Source: Planctomycetota bacterium
Lineage (GTDB): Bacteria > Planctomycetota > UBA1135 > GCA-002748355
DNA: 64,000 nucleotides
Assembly: GCA_027021385.1 (NCBI GenBank)
Contig: JALUUL010000037.1
Coordinates: 62,001-126,000 of the forward strand
Reading direction: 5' to 3'
Shown here: positions 46,531 to 55,355 of the stretch, one piece after another
Numbering within the stretch: the first letter of the stretch is position 1
How the letters are laid out: the number at the start of each line of letters is the position of its first letter
Notes under the pieces: model-generated
Database searches by the model: none
Told to the model about the DNA's origin: nothing
The model's input: the letters and a program-made list of their open reading frames with translations, nothing else
Translations under genes and position numbers: made by a program

Positions 46531-48332
46531 TTCGTGATCACCGGGGCGACGGAACGCTTGAGGAAGAGAAGGGCGAAGCTCGTATCGACGACTCCGCCGC
46601 GGCTGCTTCCCTTCGAGTTCCAGGCGCCGCTCCGCCCCTGGAGGAGAAGGAGCTGCATCGCGCCGTCGAAATACCAGTCGAAGGGTCCGAGCCTCGCGAT
46701 GCCGGAGAGTTCGCAGGTCCGCTCGAGCGAATAAAGGTAATAGTAGTACCAGGCCTTCTCGCGGAACGGGTTGTGCCGGACGTCGTAGTGCGCCAACAGC
46801 CAGGCGAGCCCCCGCCGTCTCGCCTCGTCGATCTTGCCGAGGAGGCGGCCGTCCTTCGTCTTGGCTCTATTGAGGGCGTCCTGGACAATCGCAAGGCAGG
46901 TGACCCCCGCGCAGGTCATCGAACCGTAGGCAGGGAGGATCCTCGGCGCCGCGCGACGGCGCGTCCCGGTCGTCCGCTCGGGCTTCCGGTAGTTGAAGCC
47001 CCGGGGCTTCAACTTCCGGCCCCGGGCACGCGTCCGCGCCTTTTCGCCCTTCCCGTCGGCGAGTTCCTTGTAGGTCGTGATCGAGAGACGAATCTCCTCC
47101 CGATCGGCCGGAAGCTGCTCCCGAAGAAAATGCCGGCCGAGCCCGACCCATGCTTCCTTCGGGACTTTCAGGCCGCAGCGTTCGGCTGCCTGGAGGCCGA
47201 GGACGGCGAACTGCGTGTTCGAGTTGTCGAATCCCTCATCGCCCTGATAGTGGAACCTCCAGCGGTCTCCGCCGCTCCGGCTCCGATTCGCGAGGAGGGC
47301 GGTCAGCCAATCTTCGAGGAGTTTCCGGTCCTTTTCCGGGAGGTTCCGTTTCCCCGGTCCCGGAATCAGGCCCTCGCGGATCTGTTGCATCTCGTTCGGA
47401 GGTTCATACAGGGCTTCGAGGGCCTGGATCGCGACCCCGATCTCGTAGGTCTGGGGAGGCCGCTCCTCTCGGACCCGCCGAAGCAGGGCTCGGATCCCGG
47501 GCGTATCCCGATCCGGATTGGATTTCAGGAGGGCGAGCAGGGCGAGGGCCGCCCGGCCGTAGGAGAGGTTGCGGCGCCCGGCGAGCCAGAATTCCCCCCG
47601 TTCGATCGCTTCTCGGACCCTCCGCCGGAAAGCCGGACTCCCGGGTCGGATTGTCCCCTGGAAGACCCAGTGTTCTTCGATCTCGAATTTCCGCTCCCCT
47701 TCTTCCGGGATCCGGATCCTCCCCTTGAAGACCGCGTCGAACCCCAGGACCCGCCCCCGGATCGCGTCGACGAGACGGGACACCGTAAGACGCCCCTGGA
47801 GGAGGACCGCCTTTCCGAGGAGACCGGGAAAACCCCGCGCACGGACGAAACGCCCGTTCCCCCGCCCCTTGCTGCTTCGGGCCCGGGCCTCTCCGGAGAA
47901 CACGAAGAGCCCCTCCTGTCGGATCTCCCGGGGATCCTCGAAGGCTCTGGTCTTGAAGCCTCCCTGCACGATCACGGGATCGGTGTCGTAGAGATCCGCG
48001 AAACGGCGTTTCGCCTTCAGGGTCCGCCCCTTCACCGGTTCCTTCCCCGACAGGGTCAACGCAAGCGCGGGAACGAGATCCAGCAGGCCCGGACGGCGCG
48101 GAAGGAAACGCGCACCGTCCCGGAGTTCGTAGGCGTAGAAACCGGGGACCGCCATCCCCGTGAGACCCGCGACCTCGGGAACCTCCCCCCTCCGGCGGAA
48201 CTCGACGAAGGCGTCCTCAGCGACCCTCCACGAAAGGCGCGGGGCCTTCGCCCCGGCCGGAGGACCCTCGGCCTGCCCCGGCAGAGCCGCAGCGAGGACC
48301 AGGGCCGCCGACAGACTGGAGCCTCGATGCAT
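46527..48332 (-). CDS. Secreted alpha/alpha-toroid (prenyltransferase/squalene-oxidase repeat) protein
   Basis: A 601-residue exported protein (signal peptide cleaved near LPGQA). The C-terminal half has repeated helical units with conserved points (AVLGLQAAERCGL, ILPAYGSMTCAGVTC, GGVVDTSFALLFL), as in the planctomycete proteins with prenyltransferase/squalene-oxidase repeats. It lacks the DXDD motif of real cyclases, so a binding or other role is more likely. The start at 48332 is the first methionine of the signal peptide. It forms a coupled pair with the esterase downstream. Confidence 0.75.
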   Translation of the reverse strand: MHRGSSLSAALVLAAALPGQAEGPPAGAKAPRLSWRVAEDAFVEFRRRGEVPEVAGLTGMAVPGFYAYELRDGARFLPRRPGLLDLVPALALTLSGKEPVKGRTLKAKRRFADLYDTDPVIVQGGFKTRAFEDPREIRQEGLFVFSGEARARSSKGRGNGRFVRARGFPGLLGKAVLLQGRLTVSRLVDAIRGRVLGFDAVFKGRIRIPEEGERKFEIEEHWVFQGTIRPGSPAFRRRVREAIERGEFWLAGRRNLSYGRAALALLALLKSNPDRDTPGIRALLRRVREERPPQTYEIGVAIQALEALYEPPNEMQQIREGLIPGPGKRNLPEKDRKLLEDWLTALLANRSRSGGDRWRFHYQGDEGFDNSNTQFAVLGLQAAERCGLKVPKEAWVGLGRHFLREQLPADREEIRLSITTYKELADGKGEKARTRARGRKLKPRGFNYRKPERTTGTRRRAAPRILPAYGSMTCAGVTCLAIVQDALNRAKTKDGRLLGKIDEARRRGLAWLLAHYDVRHNPFREKAWYYYYLYSLERTCELSGIARLGPFDWYFDGAMQLLLLQGRSGAWNSKGSSRGGVVDTSFALLFLKRSVAPVITK

Positions 48333-48555
48333 GCGGACCTTCGGTACTCTGGAAAGGAAGGGGGGCGGGACAGGCTTGCGAGTTGCTCGCAAGGTATCGT
48401 CCAGGGCGAGGAGAGTCGCCGGACCTTGTCCCGATTCTGTCAGGAAGTCGGGCACGAAGGTCCGAGAATAGCTCCGCGGGGACGGTCGAGCCGGGGACAT
48501 CCACCCGGAAGGCCCGAGGAGTCTCCGGAACAACGTTCCCGAATGGAGGGCGGAC

Positions 48556-49878
48556 ATGGCATCGATCCGAGAGGAATACCGGAGCAAGTGCTGCAGCGCG
48601 GACGAGGCCGTCTCGCGGATCCGGAACGGAGACCACGTCGTCAAGGCCATGGCCGTGGCCGAGCCTCCGGCCCTTCTGGAGGCGATCGCGCGCAGAGTCG
48701 AGGAGGGGACCCTCGACGACCTGCATTTCTACTATTACCACGCGATGGATCACGCCGCCCGCACGATTCTTCGCTATGAACTCCTCGACCGGATCCACAT
48801 CAAGTGCGGCTTCTTCCACACGACGGAACGCCGGATCGCCAAGCGGGCCCTCGAAGAAGGACGGAAGATCCTCGAGTTCATTCCGAACTCCTTCTCCGAG
48901 TTCCCGCGGCTCCTCCGGAGCTCCGAACTCCATGTCGACGTCGCGATCCTGACCGTCAGCCCGATGGACCGTTTCGGCTACTTCACTTTCGGAACGAATC
49001 ACGACTATGGACCGGCCGCAGCGCGGGCCGCCCGTGCGGTCCTCGTCGAGGTCAACCCCAACATGCCGCGCATCAACGGGCGCACCCTGCTCCATATCTC
49101 CGAGGTCGACGCCGTCGTCGAGAACGAAACTCCGCTCCTCGAGGTTCCGGACGGAAAGATCCTTCCCGAGGCCGAGGACATCGCCGCACACGTCGTCGAC
49201 CTCATCCCCGACGGCGCGACCCTGCAGATGGGCGTAGGCTGCATCCCTGATTTCGTCTGCCGCATGCTCGAGGACCGCCGCGATCTCGGCATCCACAGCG
49301 AATGCCTGACCCCGGGCCTGGTCGAACTCGCGAGAAAGGGGATCGCGAACGGAGCACGGAAGAACCTTCACCCGAGGAAGGCGATCTTCTCCTTCACCTG
49401 GGGGGACCGGAAACACTACGACTATCTCGACGACAATCTCTACTTCGAGGCCCATCCTGCCGACTACGTGATCAGCCCTGAAGTCGTCGCCCGCAACGAC
49501 GACTTCATCTCGATCAACAGCGCGATCGAGATCGACCTCTACGGGCAGGTCAACGCGGAGTTCCTGAACAACCACCAGTACTCCGCGACGGGCGGCCAGC
49601 TCGATTTCGTCCGGGGAGCGCAGCGGAGCAAGGGGGGAAAATCGATCCTCGCCTTTCCTTCGACCGCGGCCGGGGGGAAGGCCTCGCGAATCGTTCCCCA
49701 GCTCAAGGGTCCCGTCACCGACACGCGGCTGGACACCCAGTGGATCGTCACCGAGTTCGGAGCGGCCAATCTCAAGGGAAAGAGTTCGACCGAGCGGGCG
49801 AAAGCCCTGATCTCACTGGCCCACCCCTCCTTCCGGGAGGAGTTGGCGAGCGAAGCAAAGCGCCTCTACCTGATCTGA
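48556..49878 (+). CDS. Acetyl-CoA hydrolase / 4-hydroxybutyrate CoA-transferase family
   Basis: A 440-residue cytoplasmic CoA-transferase of the Cat1/Cat2/AbfT class. The probable catalytic glutamate is E249 in LGIHSECLTPG, and the C-terminal domain contains NSAIEIDLYGQVNAE and GGQLDF. It moves CoA between acetyl-CoA and a carboxylic acid such as 4-hydroxybutyrate or succinate, or hydrolyses it; sequence does not separate these. The family uses a glutamyl-CoA thioester. The ATG at 48556 follows GGAGGG. Confidence 0.88.
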   Translation: MASIREEYRSKCCSADEAVSRIRNGDHVVKAMAVAEPPALLEAIARRVEEGTLDDLHFYYYHAMDHAARTILRYELLDRIHIKCGFFHTTERRIAKRALEEGRKILEFIPNSFSEFPRLLRSSELHVDVAILTVSPMDRFGYFTFGTNHDYGPAAARAARAVLVEVNPNMPRINGRTLLHISEVDAVVENETPLLEVPDGKILPEAEDIAAHVVDLIPDGATLQMGVGCIPDFVCRMLEDRRDLGIHSECLTPGLVELARKGIANGARKNLHPRKAIFSFTWGDRKHYDYLDDNLYFEAHPADYVISPEVVARNDDFISINSAIEIDLYGQVNAEFLNNHQYSATGGQLDFVRGAQRSKGGKSILAFPSTAAGGKASRIVPQLKGPVTDTRLDTQWIVTEFGAANLKGKSSTERAKALISLAHPSFREELASEAKRLYLI

Positions 49879-50159
49879 CGGCCGCGGGAAGGTTTCGGGA
49901 TCCCATTCTTCTCCGGGTTCCGGCGGGGCTCGGCGGTTCGACTCTCCGTCCGGAGGAGTCGAACCCTCGATGGGAAGGGAAGCAGGACGATCTTCGAATC
50001 CCGATCCGGATCCATCCTCGATCGGACTCCCCCCGCCTTGCTGTTCAAGTCCTCGCGACATGGGTATTTTGCCTGGAACTCGTCTCCCACCCCCGGCGGT
50101 CATCGCCATTCCACGCCGGCGTGGGCACACCGTTTCGTTTCCACGTTCTGGAAGGAAAC

Positions 50160-50516
50160 ATGAGACGCACACTCTCCCTCTACACCTCTCTCCTGGTCCT
50201 CGCCTCTCTCGCGCATGCCGGAAATTGGAAACTCCGGGTTCCCGTGAAGTTCAAGGGTCCGGCCTACCCGGCCATGATCCAGTCGGTCGGTGGAGAGGTC
50301 GACTCTCCTCTGGCCGGGGACATCCTCGCGGTGTGGCTGAGTTCGAGGGCGCTCGCCGAACTTCGCATCCGCCCCGAGATCCTCGTCGTCGAACAGGACG
50401 GCATCGTGAGCCTCGACGGTGGGAACAAGGACAAGAAGAAAAAGAAGGGCGACCTTATGGAGCGCCGGCAGGCCCCTTCCTTTCTGACACCTCGCCGATG
50501 GTCCGAGTCCTCTTGA
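50160..50516 (+). CDS. Small secreted protein with lysine-rich tail, unknown function
   Basis: A 118-residue protein with a signal peptide (SLLVLASLAHAG) followed by a beta-rich 60-residue part (WKLRVPVKFKGPAYPAM, DILAVWLSS) and a lysine-rich tail (KDKKKKKGDL). GGAAGGA lies just before the ATG at 50160. No family recognised. Its last 19 bases overlap the start of the HEAT-repeat gene, so the two are translated together. The 281-base gap before it holds nothing I can identify. Confidence 0.55.
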   Translation: MRRTLSLYTSLLVLASLAHAGNWKLRVPVKFKGPAYPAMIQSVGGEVDSPLAGDILAVWLSSRALAELRIRPEILVVEQDGIVSLDGGNKDKKKKKGDLMERRQAPSFLTPRRWSESS

Positions 50517-51847
50517 GTCTGGTCGGACTCCTCCTCGCCTCCGGGATCGCCTTGCTGATCCTGGGGATCGAAGGGGGCGAAGACCTGGTCCGCGCCTCCC
50601 AGCGCTCGGCGACCTCCCCGATCCGGGAGACCGGACCCTCGACGGAACAAGGGGAGAAGGCGGTCCCGCCGCTGCGGATCCCCGAATCCGGGAGGGCGCC
50701 CCGGAAGAAAGTCTCCGGCTTCGCCGCCACCCCGGAATGGACGGCCTTCCTCGCGGCCGCCCGCTCGGGGGAGGTCGAGGCGGCGAGGAAGTCCGCCGCC
50801 GCACTCCGCGCCCTCCTCCGAAAGGACGCCGCCCTACGGAACCAGGCCTTCGCGAAACTCGCCGACACCGACTTCGACCTGCAGTTCCGCATGGCTCTCC
50901 TCCTCGTACTCGCGACCCTTCCGAACCCGGGGGTCGACGCGTCCCTCTGCGAAGCCCTAGGACCGCCGCCCGTCGACCCCGCTCTCGCTCCCTGGCTCCT
51001 CCTGGCCCTCGGAGCCTCGCGCAGCTCCCCGGACCGGGACGAGATCTTCGACATGGGCGACCAGCCTTGGGGAGAGCCGGGTCCCTTCGGCCTCGGGATC
51101 ACGATTCGGCGGGAGATCGCGGATCCGAGGACCCGTTCGGTCCTGATGGGGCGACTGCGCTCCTCCGGGAACCCCGACGAACGGCGCGCCGCCGCGATCG
51201 CACTCCGCCATTCGCTGGCCGATCCCCTCGTGAGGGACTCCTTCCTCTCGGCCCTCGGAACCGAGGGGGAGGACCGGGTTGCCGCCCCTCTCGGCGAGGC
51301 CCTGGCCCAGACCTACAGAGAGGAGGGAGGTAAGGACCCGAGGATCCCGGCCCTCCTGATCCGGCGGGCCCGGGATCCGTCCCTTCCGGTCTTCCGTTTC
51401 CAGATCCTGGACGAACTGCGGGGCCTTCCGCTCGCCGCTCCCCAACGACGCGACCTCGCGGGCCTCGCGAAGGCCAGAGCCCCGGCGGAAGCGCGCCGCT
51501 TCGCCCTCGAAGTCCTGACCGACGCGCGGAACTCCCCGGAAGAACGGAAGGAGGTCGGAGGACTTCTCCTCGACCTGATGCGCAAGGATCGGGACGCCCT
51601 CGTCCGCGACCAGGCCGCCCGTCTTCTCCGAAGGCTCCCCCCCGGCAAGGAGATCGACCGTTGGCTCGAGTCCTCGGCCCGCACCGACCCAGCCTGGAAC
51701 GTCCGCTGGTCGGCTCTCGACAGCCTGCTCAGCCGCCGGGGGCCCACCGCACTACGGCCCCTGCTGCGCCGCGCCGCGAAGGATCGCGACCTCCGCGTCC
51801 GCGCCCGGGCCCGGCAAGCGCTACGGATCGCCTTCGACCGGCGATAG
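50498..51847 (+). CDS. Membrane-anchored HEAT-repeat protein
   Basis: A 449-residue protein with one N-terminal membrane helix (VLLSLVGLLLASGIALLIL) and an all-helical region of HEAT-like repeats (RRAAAIALRHSLADPLVRD, LVRDQAARLLRRLPPGKE). HEAT arrays serve as protein-binding scaffolds. It starts inside the end of the small secreted protein gene and probably lies on the periplasmic side. No catalytic motif is visible; partner unknown. Confidence 0.68.
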   Translation: MVRVLLSLVGLLLASGIALLILGIEGGEDLVRASQRSATSPIRETGPSTEQGEKAVPPLRIPESGRAPRKKVSGFAATPEWTAFLAAARSGEVEAARKSAAALRALLRKDAALRNQAFAKLADTDFDLQFRMALLLVLATLPNPGVDASLCEALGPPPVDPALAPWLLLALGASRSSPDRDEIFDMGDQPWGEPGPFGLGITIRREIADPRTRSVLMGRLRSSGNPDERRAAAIALRHSLADPLVRDSFLSALGTEGEDRVAAPLGEALAQTYREEGGKDPRIPALLIRRARDPSLPVFRFQILDELRGLPLAAPQRRDLAGLAKARAPAEARRFALEVLTDARNSPEERKEVGGLLLDLMRKDRDALVRDQAARLLRRLPPGKEIDRWLESSARTDPAWNVRWSALDSLLSRRGPTALRPLLRRAAKDRDLRVRARARQALRIAFDRR

Positions 51848-52003
51848 GGGGACGCTTTCCGCGGAAAAAGTCGGGGGACGCCGCCCTCTCCAAGCGACGC
51901 CCCCCATTCCTCCGGAGTTTCGAAGTTTCCCGGAACGAACACCCGGGACGGAACCGAGCCGCCCCAGCGGAACCCGCCGACTCTTCCGGGAAGGAATTCC
52001 GTG

Positions 52004-52477
52004 TCATCTGCCGATCGATCCGGCCCCTCCGTTCGAGGTGGCCCATCGGATCGGCTTCGTATGGGGATTCAAGACGATGAACTGGTTGAAGAAGCGGACT
52101 CCGAGCAGGCTCCGCAGGCGCGGGAGCCTCACGGTGAAGATCATCGTCCGCGGGGTCGTCGGCATCGGACGCACGGTGAGTTCGTTCGTGCAGTAGATCG
52201 AGCAACCCTTCAATCCATAGGGGGTCAGGTCCAGCGGGAGCCGGATCGACCCCCAACGCGTGTTCGAGGCCCCGAAGTGGAGGACCGCCAGCGGATGCCG
52301 GGGCGGCCGGACGGAATGGGCGAGGATCAGCGAAAAGCTCGCTCCGATCGTCGGGACGCCGCGGTTGACGAAACTCACTCCGTTGCACCCCTTGCCGAAG
52401 AGCCGATAGGAGCCGGCCTGGGCCGAAAGGGCGGGGGCGAGACAAAGAGACAGAAAGAAGGGAAGGATGGCCTTCAT
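52004..52477 (-). CDS. Secreted protein made of one planctomycete C-terminal module
   Basis: A 157-residue protein with signal peptide (cleavage near LSAQA) and only the module found at the C-terminus of larger proteins here: YRLFGKGCNGVSF at the start, LHFGASNTRWGSIRLPL in the middle, LKGCSIYCTNELTV, and an end with SNGGAG. The two cysteine pairs may form disulfides. GGAGG lies 6 bases before the ATG at 52477. Function unknown; it shows the module folds alone. Confidence 0.68.
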   Translation of the reverse strand: MKAILPFFLSLCLAPALSAQAGSYRLFGKGCNGVSFVNRGVPTIGASFSLILAHSVRPPRHPLAVLHFGASNTRWGSIRLPLDLTPYGLKGCSIYCTNELTVRPMPTTPRTMIFTVRLPRLRSLLGVRFFNQFIVLNPHTKPIRWATSNGGAGSIGR

Positions 52478-52664
52478 CGGGACCTCCGTGGGATGAGATG
52501 TGGATGAGAGATCGGGAGAAGGCAAAACATTACCGTATAGTAAGCGGGAGATCAATACCCCCCTGGCGCGCCGGGCCGAAAAGGGTAGATTCGAGGAGGC
52601 TCCGCGTATTCCTCGAGGTCTTCCCCGGTCTCGTCGAGACCCTTCCCCGAATACCGGCTACCCG

Positions 52665-53243
52665 ATGTCTCATTCCACTCCCCTCTCCTCAGTGACCATC
52701 CTCCGCCCGCGTGAAATCAACGAGCCCTACGGACCTCCTGGCCTGGAGCATCCCCGCTCGACGAGGCGGCGAATCCTCTCCACCCTCGGTATCTTCTGCG
52801 GAGGGTTGAGCCTCCCCCTCTTCGCCCCAGGACTCCTCTCACGAGCTTGGAGGGGGAACGGGGAGGCGAAGGCCGCCGAAGCACCGCCGAAGCCCGTCCC
52901 TCTCCTTCCCTCCTGGGTCCGGGAACTCGAAACCGCCCCCACGACCCGGATCCTTCCCCTCGCGGGTGAATACGAACGCCGCAGCCTGCGGGACCGGGTG
53001 GGTCCCGCAGCGGGACCGGCCTTCGAGCGCTTGCTCGCCCTCGCTCTTAGGAGTCCGGGGCCCCAGGCGGACCCAGCCGCGGCCTGCGCGCTCCGCTGCC
53101 TCGAACGCCTCGGACGTGAAGATCTCTGGACCTCGTGGATCCTCCCGATCCTCGAAGCCCGCGGCTTCGAGGAGACCCGGAAGGAACTGAAGGGCCTCCT
53201 CGCGCGTGCCCATGAACGGCGCAAGTGGATCCACCGGAGATAG
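52665..53243 (+). CDS. Hypothetical protein with N-terminal membrane segment
   Basis: A 192-residue protein with a basic N-terminus followed by a hydrophobic stretch (ILSTLGIFCGGLSLPLFAPG) that could be a Tat-like or membrane anchor (preceded by RRR). The rest is helical, with FERLLALALRS and LKGLLARAHERR. No family recognised. The ATG at 52665 precedes a plausible folded unit; the frame stays open upstream to about 52500. Confidence 0.5.
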   Translation: MSHSTPLSSVTILRPREINEPYGPPGLEHPRSTRRRILSTLGIFCGGLSLPLFAPGLLSRAWRGNGEAKAAEAPPKPVPLLPSWVRELETAPTTRILPLAGEYERRSLRDRVGPAAGPAFERLLALALRSPGPQADPAAACALRCLERLGREDLWTSWILPILEARGFEETRKELKGLLARAHERRKWIHRR

Positions 53244-53303
53244 ACATCGATCGATGACCAGGACGAACGACAGAAACCGGACCCTCGGGCCGGGAGGTGG
53301 AAA

Positions 53304-53567
53304 ATGAGCGGCCTCCTCCAGGGAGCCGGCAGTCGCTTCCGGATCGAACCGGATCCCCCGGTCGCCGGGAAGCCCTTGAAGGTCTTCTACCTCGGCCCGG
53401 CCACGACTGTCGAATGGCAGGTCGACGGCAAGGATCCGATCCGCGTCAAACCGAATACCGACGGGGGGTTCACGATCCCCTCGGTCCCTCCCGGAACGGA
53501 AATCATGTTCTCCGATCTTCTCGGACTGCCCGGCTACCTCCACCGGCGCATCGTGCATCTCCAATGA
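53304..53567 (+). CDS. Small beta-sandwich protein of unknown function
   Basis: An 87-residue protein with strands FRIEPDPPVAGKPLKVFYLG and GGFTIPSVPPGTEIMF, like a single Ig-type or carboxypeptidase-regulatory fold. GGGAGGTGG sits 6 bases before the ATG. Its stop overlaps the start of the next secreted protein (ATGA at 53564-53567), so they are coupled. No signal peptide. Function unknown. Confidence 0.55.
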   Translation: MSGLLQGAGSRFRIEPDPPVAGKPLKVFYLGPATTVEWQVDGKDPIRVKPNTDGGFTIPSVPPGTEIMFSDLLGLPGYLHRRIVHLQ

Positions 53568-54721
53568 AGAAGCTCTCTCCGCACCACCCCCGTCCCCCCT
53601 GGAACCACTCCCGCCGAGGCCTCTTCTTCTCCACGGCTTTTCTCGGGCTCCTCCTCCTACCGGGCCCCGGTCTCTCCGCCCAGGAACTCGTGATCCCCAA
53701 GGCCTACGCCTCCTTCGAGGCCCCGGGGGCGAGCCAGTTCGCCCTCTCCGGTTTCTCCGCCCGACGGCAGCTCTTGATCGACGGGAACCTCCTCGCGACC
53801 CGTAAGGGGCAGATCCTCCGCGGGCTCACGCTCCGGCGCAGCACCGGGACGCACGGGACTTTCCGGGGAGGCATGGTCTGGATCGAGATCGTGATCTCCC
53901 ACGCCGCCCGCGGGCCGCTTCGAGCCTCCCCCCTGTTCAAGATGAACGCGGGCTCCGACCGGACCCGCGTATACCGCCGCCTGCTCCGGCTCTCCCCCCC
54001 TCCGAAGAGCCCCACCGTCCCGGCGCCCTGGACCTCGCCCCAGGCCGTGACCTTCGCGTTCTCCACCCCGTTCCGGTACCGGGGCGGCGACCTCTGCCTC
54101 GAGGTGTTTACGCGACCGATGGGAATGAGCAGTGACCGGCTCTGGTGGCCGGTCGACACCTGGGTCCAGAAACCCGGGGGCGTCGAAACACGCTTCGGCA
54201 CTTCGTGCCTCGGCGGAACCGACCCGAGACCCGCAGGGGTCGAGGCCGCGACCCTCCATCTCGGCGGGACCGCGGTCTTCCACCTGCGATCGAACGTCCT
54301 GCCCCCCTTCGGTCTCTTCGTCCTCGGAGGCAGCCGGACCCGCTTCGGCCTCCTGACCCTGCCCTACCCCCTCGATCGCTACGGCGCGAAGGGCTGCAGC
54401 CTCTACACGAGCTGGACCCTGCTCCTGCCGACCAGACCGAGGACCCTCCAGGTCAGCCGCAACCAGATCTTCCTCGCGGACATACCGATCCCCTCGTTCC
54501 GCAACCTCGCGGGCCGGAAGATCTACGGCCAGTGGATGCTCTTCGCCCCCCGGGCCAATCCGCTCCACACGAGATTCTCGAACGGGATCGAGGGGACCGT
54601 CGGGACACCCCCGACCGATCCGGGAGTCACCTGGATCGAAAGCCCCTTGCTCCTCGGCGCGATCGGACGCATCCTGCGCGGAAGGGTCCCCGTGATGCGT
54701 TTCGTTTTCGCCCGGAAATGA
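53564..54721 (+). CDS. Secreted beta-rich protein with planctomycete C-terminal module
   Basis: A 385-residue exported protein: a basic N-terminus (HSRRGLFF, possibly Tat-like), then a hydrophobic segment and a predicted cleavage near GLSAQE. The first half (about 40-210) is a beta domain of unknown family; the second half (about 215-360) is the recurrent module, with ETRFGTSCLGG, LGGSRTRFGLLTLPYPLD and AKGCSLYTSW. It starts on the stop of the small beta protein before it. Likely cell-surface. Confidence 0.68.
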   Translation: MKKLSPHHPRPPWNHSRRGLFFSTAFLGLLLLPGPGLSAQELVIPKAYASFEAPGASQFALSGFSARRQLLIDGNLLATRKGQILRGLTLRRSTGTHGTFRGGMVWIEIVISHAARGPLRASPLFKMNAGSDRTRVYRRLLRLSPPPKSPTVPAPWTSPQAVTFAFSTPFRYRGGDLCLEVFTRPMGMSSDRLWWPVDTWVQKPGGVETRFGTSCLGGTDPRPAGVEAATLHLGGTAVFHLRSNVLPPFGLFVLGGSRTRFGLLTLPYPLDRYGAKGCSLYTSWTLLLPTRPRTLQVSRNQIFLADIPIPSFRNLAGRKIYGQWMLFAPRANPLHTRFSNGIEGTVGTPPTDPGVTWIESPLLLGAIGRILRGRVPVMRFVFARK

Positions 54722-54815
54722 ATCCGGACCTTCTGCTCCCTCCAAAGCAAAGGAGTCGAAGATCGTTTCCGATCCCCGACCTCGACCGAGCCGGCTCGCC
54801 CTCAAGATCTACTTC

Positions 54816-55355
54816 TTGAGGACACGGGTCCGTGGATGGAGCCAGGCCGAAGTCGCCGAACTCTGCGGGGTCCGCCAGGCGACGATCTCCCACATCGAAC
54901 GCGGACGCTCGCTCCCGAACCTCGCCCTCGTTCTCGAGTTCTGCAAGCACTTCGATGTCAGTCCGACCTGGCTCCTGGATCCTAAGGCCCCACTCGTGCC
55001 GCGTCCCTCGGACGCCTGGAACACCCGGGAAGAGACGGCTGGGCCGGGCGCCTGGATCGAGATCGATCCCGAAAAGGGCATTCACACTCCGGACGGGAAA
55101 CTCCTCTGTCCGATCGACACGGAAGCCCGGATCTGGAAGGACGAGGATCTCCTCCGCCGCCGCGCCGCCCTCAAGCAGGGCAAGTGCATCGCAGAACTCC
55201 GCGAGGAGGCGGAGAGGCGGCGGGTCGAGGAGGAAGAACGCCTGATCGAGGAACTCGTGCTCGAACTCGGCCTCCACCCGCGGAGACGAAGTCCTTCTCC
55301 TCCCTCCGGAACCGAGCCCCTCGGCGACCCGGACCCTTCATGGAAACCCGCCTGA
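54816..55355 (+). CDS. Xre-family helix-turn-helix regulator, start unclear
   Basis: The frame codes a lambda-repressor-like HTH in its first 60 residues (GWSQAEVAELCGVRQATISH, ERGRSLPNL), then a charged helical tail. The first helix in fact begins upstream of the only usual start codon, a TTG at 54816: in-frame residues LALKIYF fit helix one and the frame is open back past 54717 without ATG, GTG or TTG. So either a rare start (ATC/ATT/CTG) is used or the N-terminus is cut. It overlaps the octaheme cytochrome gene by 16 bases and may regulate it. Confidence 0.6.
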   Translation: MRTRVRGWSQAEVAELCGVRQATISHIERGRSLPNLALVLEFCKHFDVSPTWLLDPKAPLVPRPSDAWNTREETAGPGAWIEIDPEKGIHTPDGKLLCPIDTEARIWKDEDLLRRRAALKQGKCIAELREEAERRRVEEEERLIEELVLELGLHPRRRSPSPPSGTEPLGDPDPSWKPA

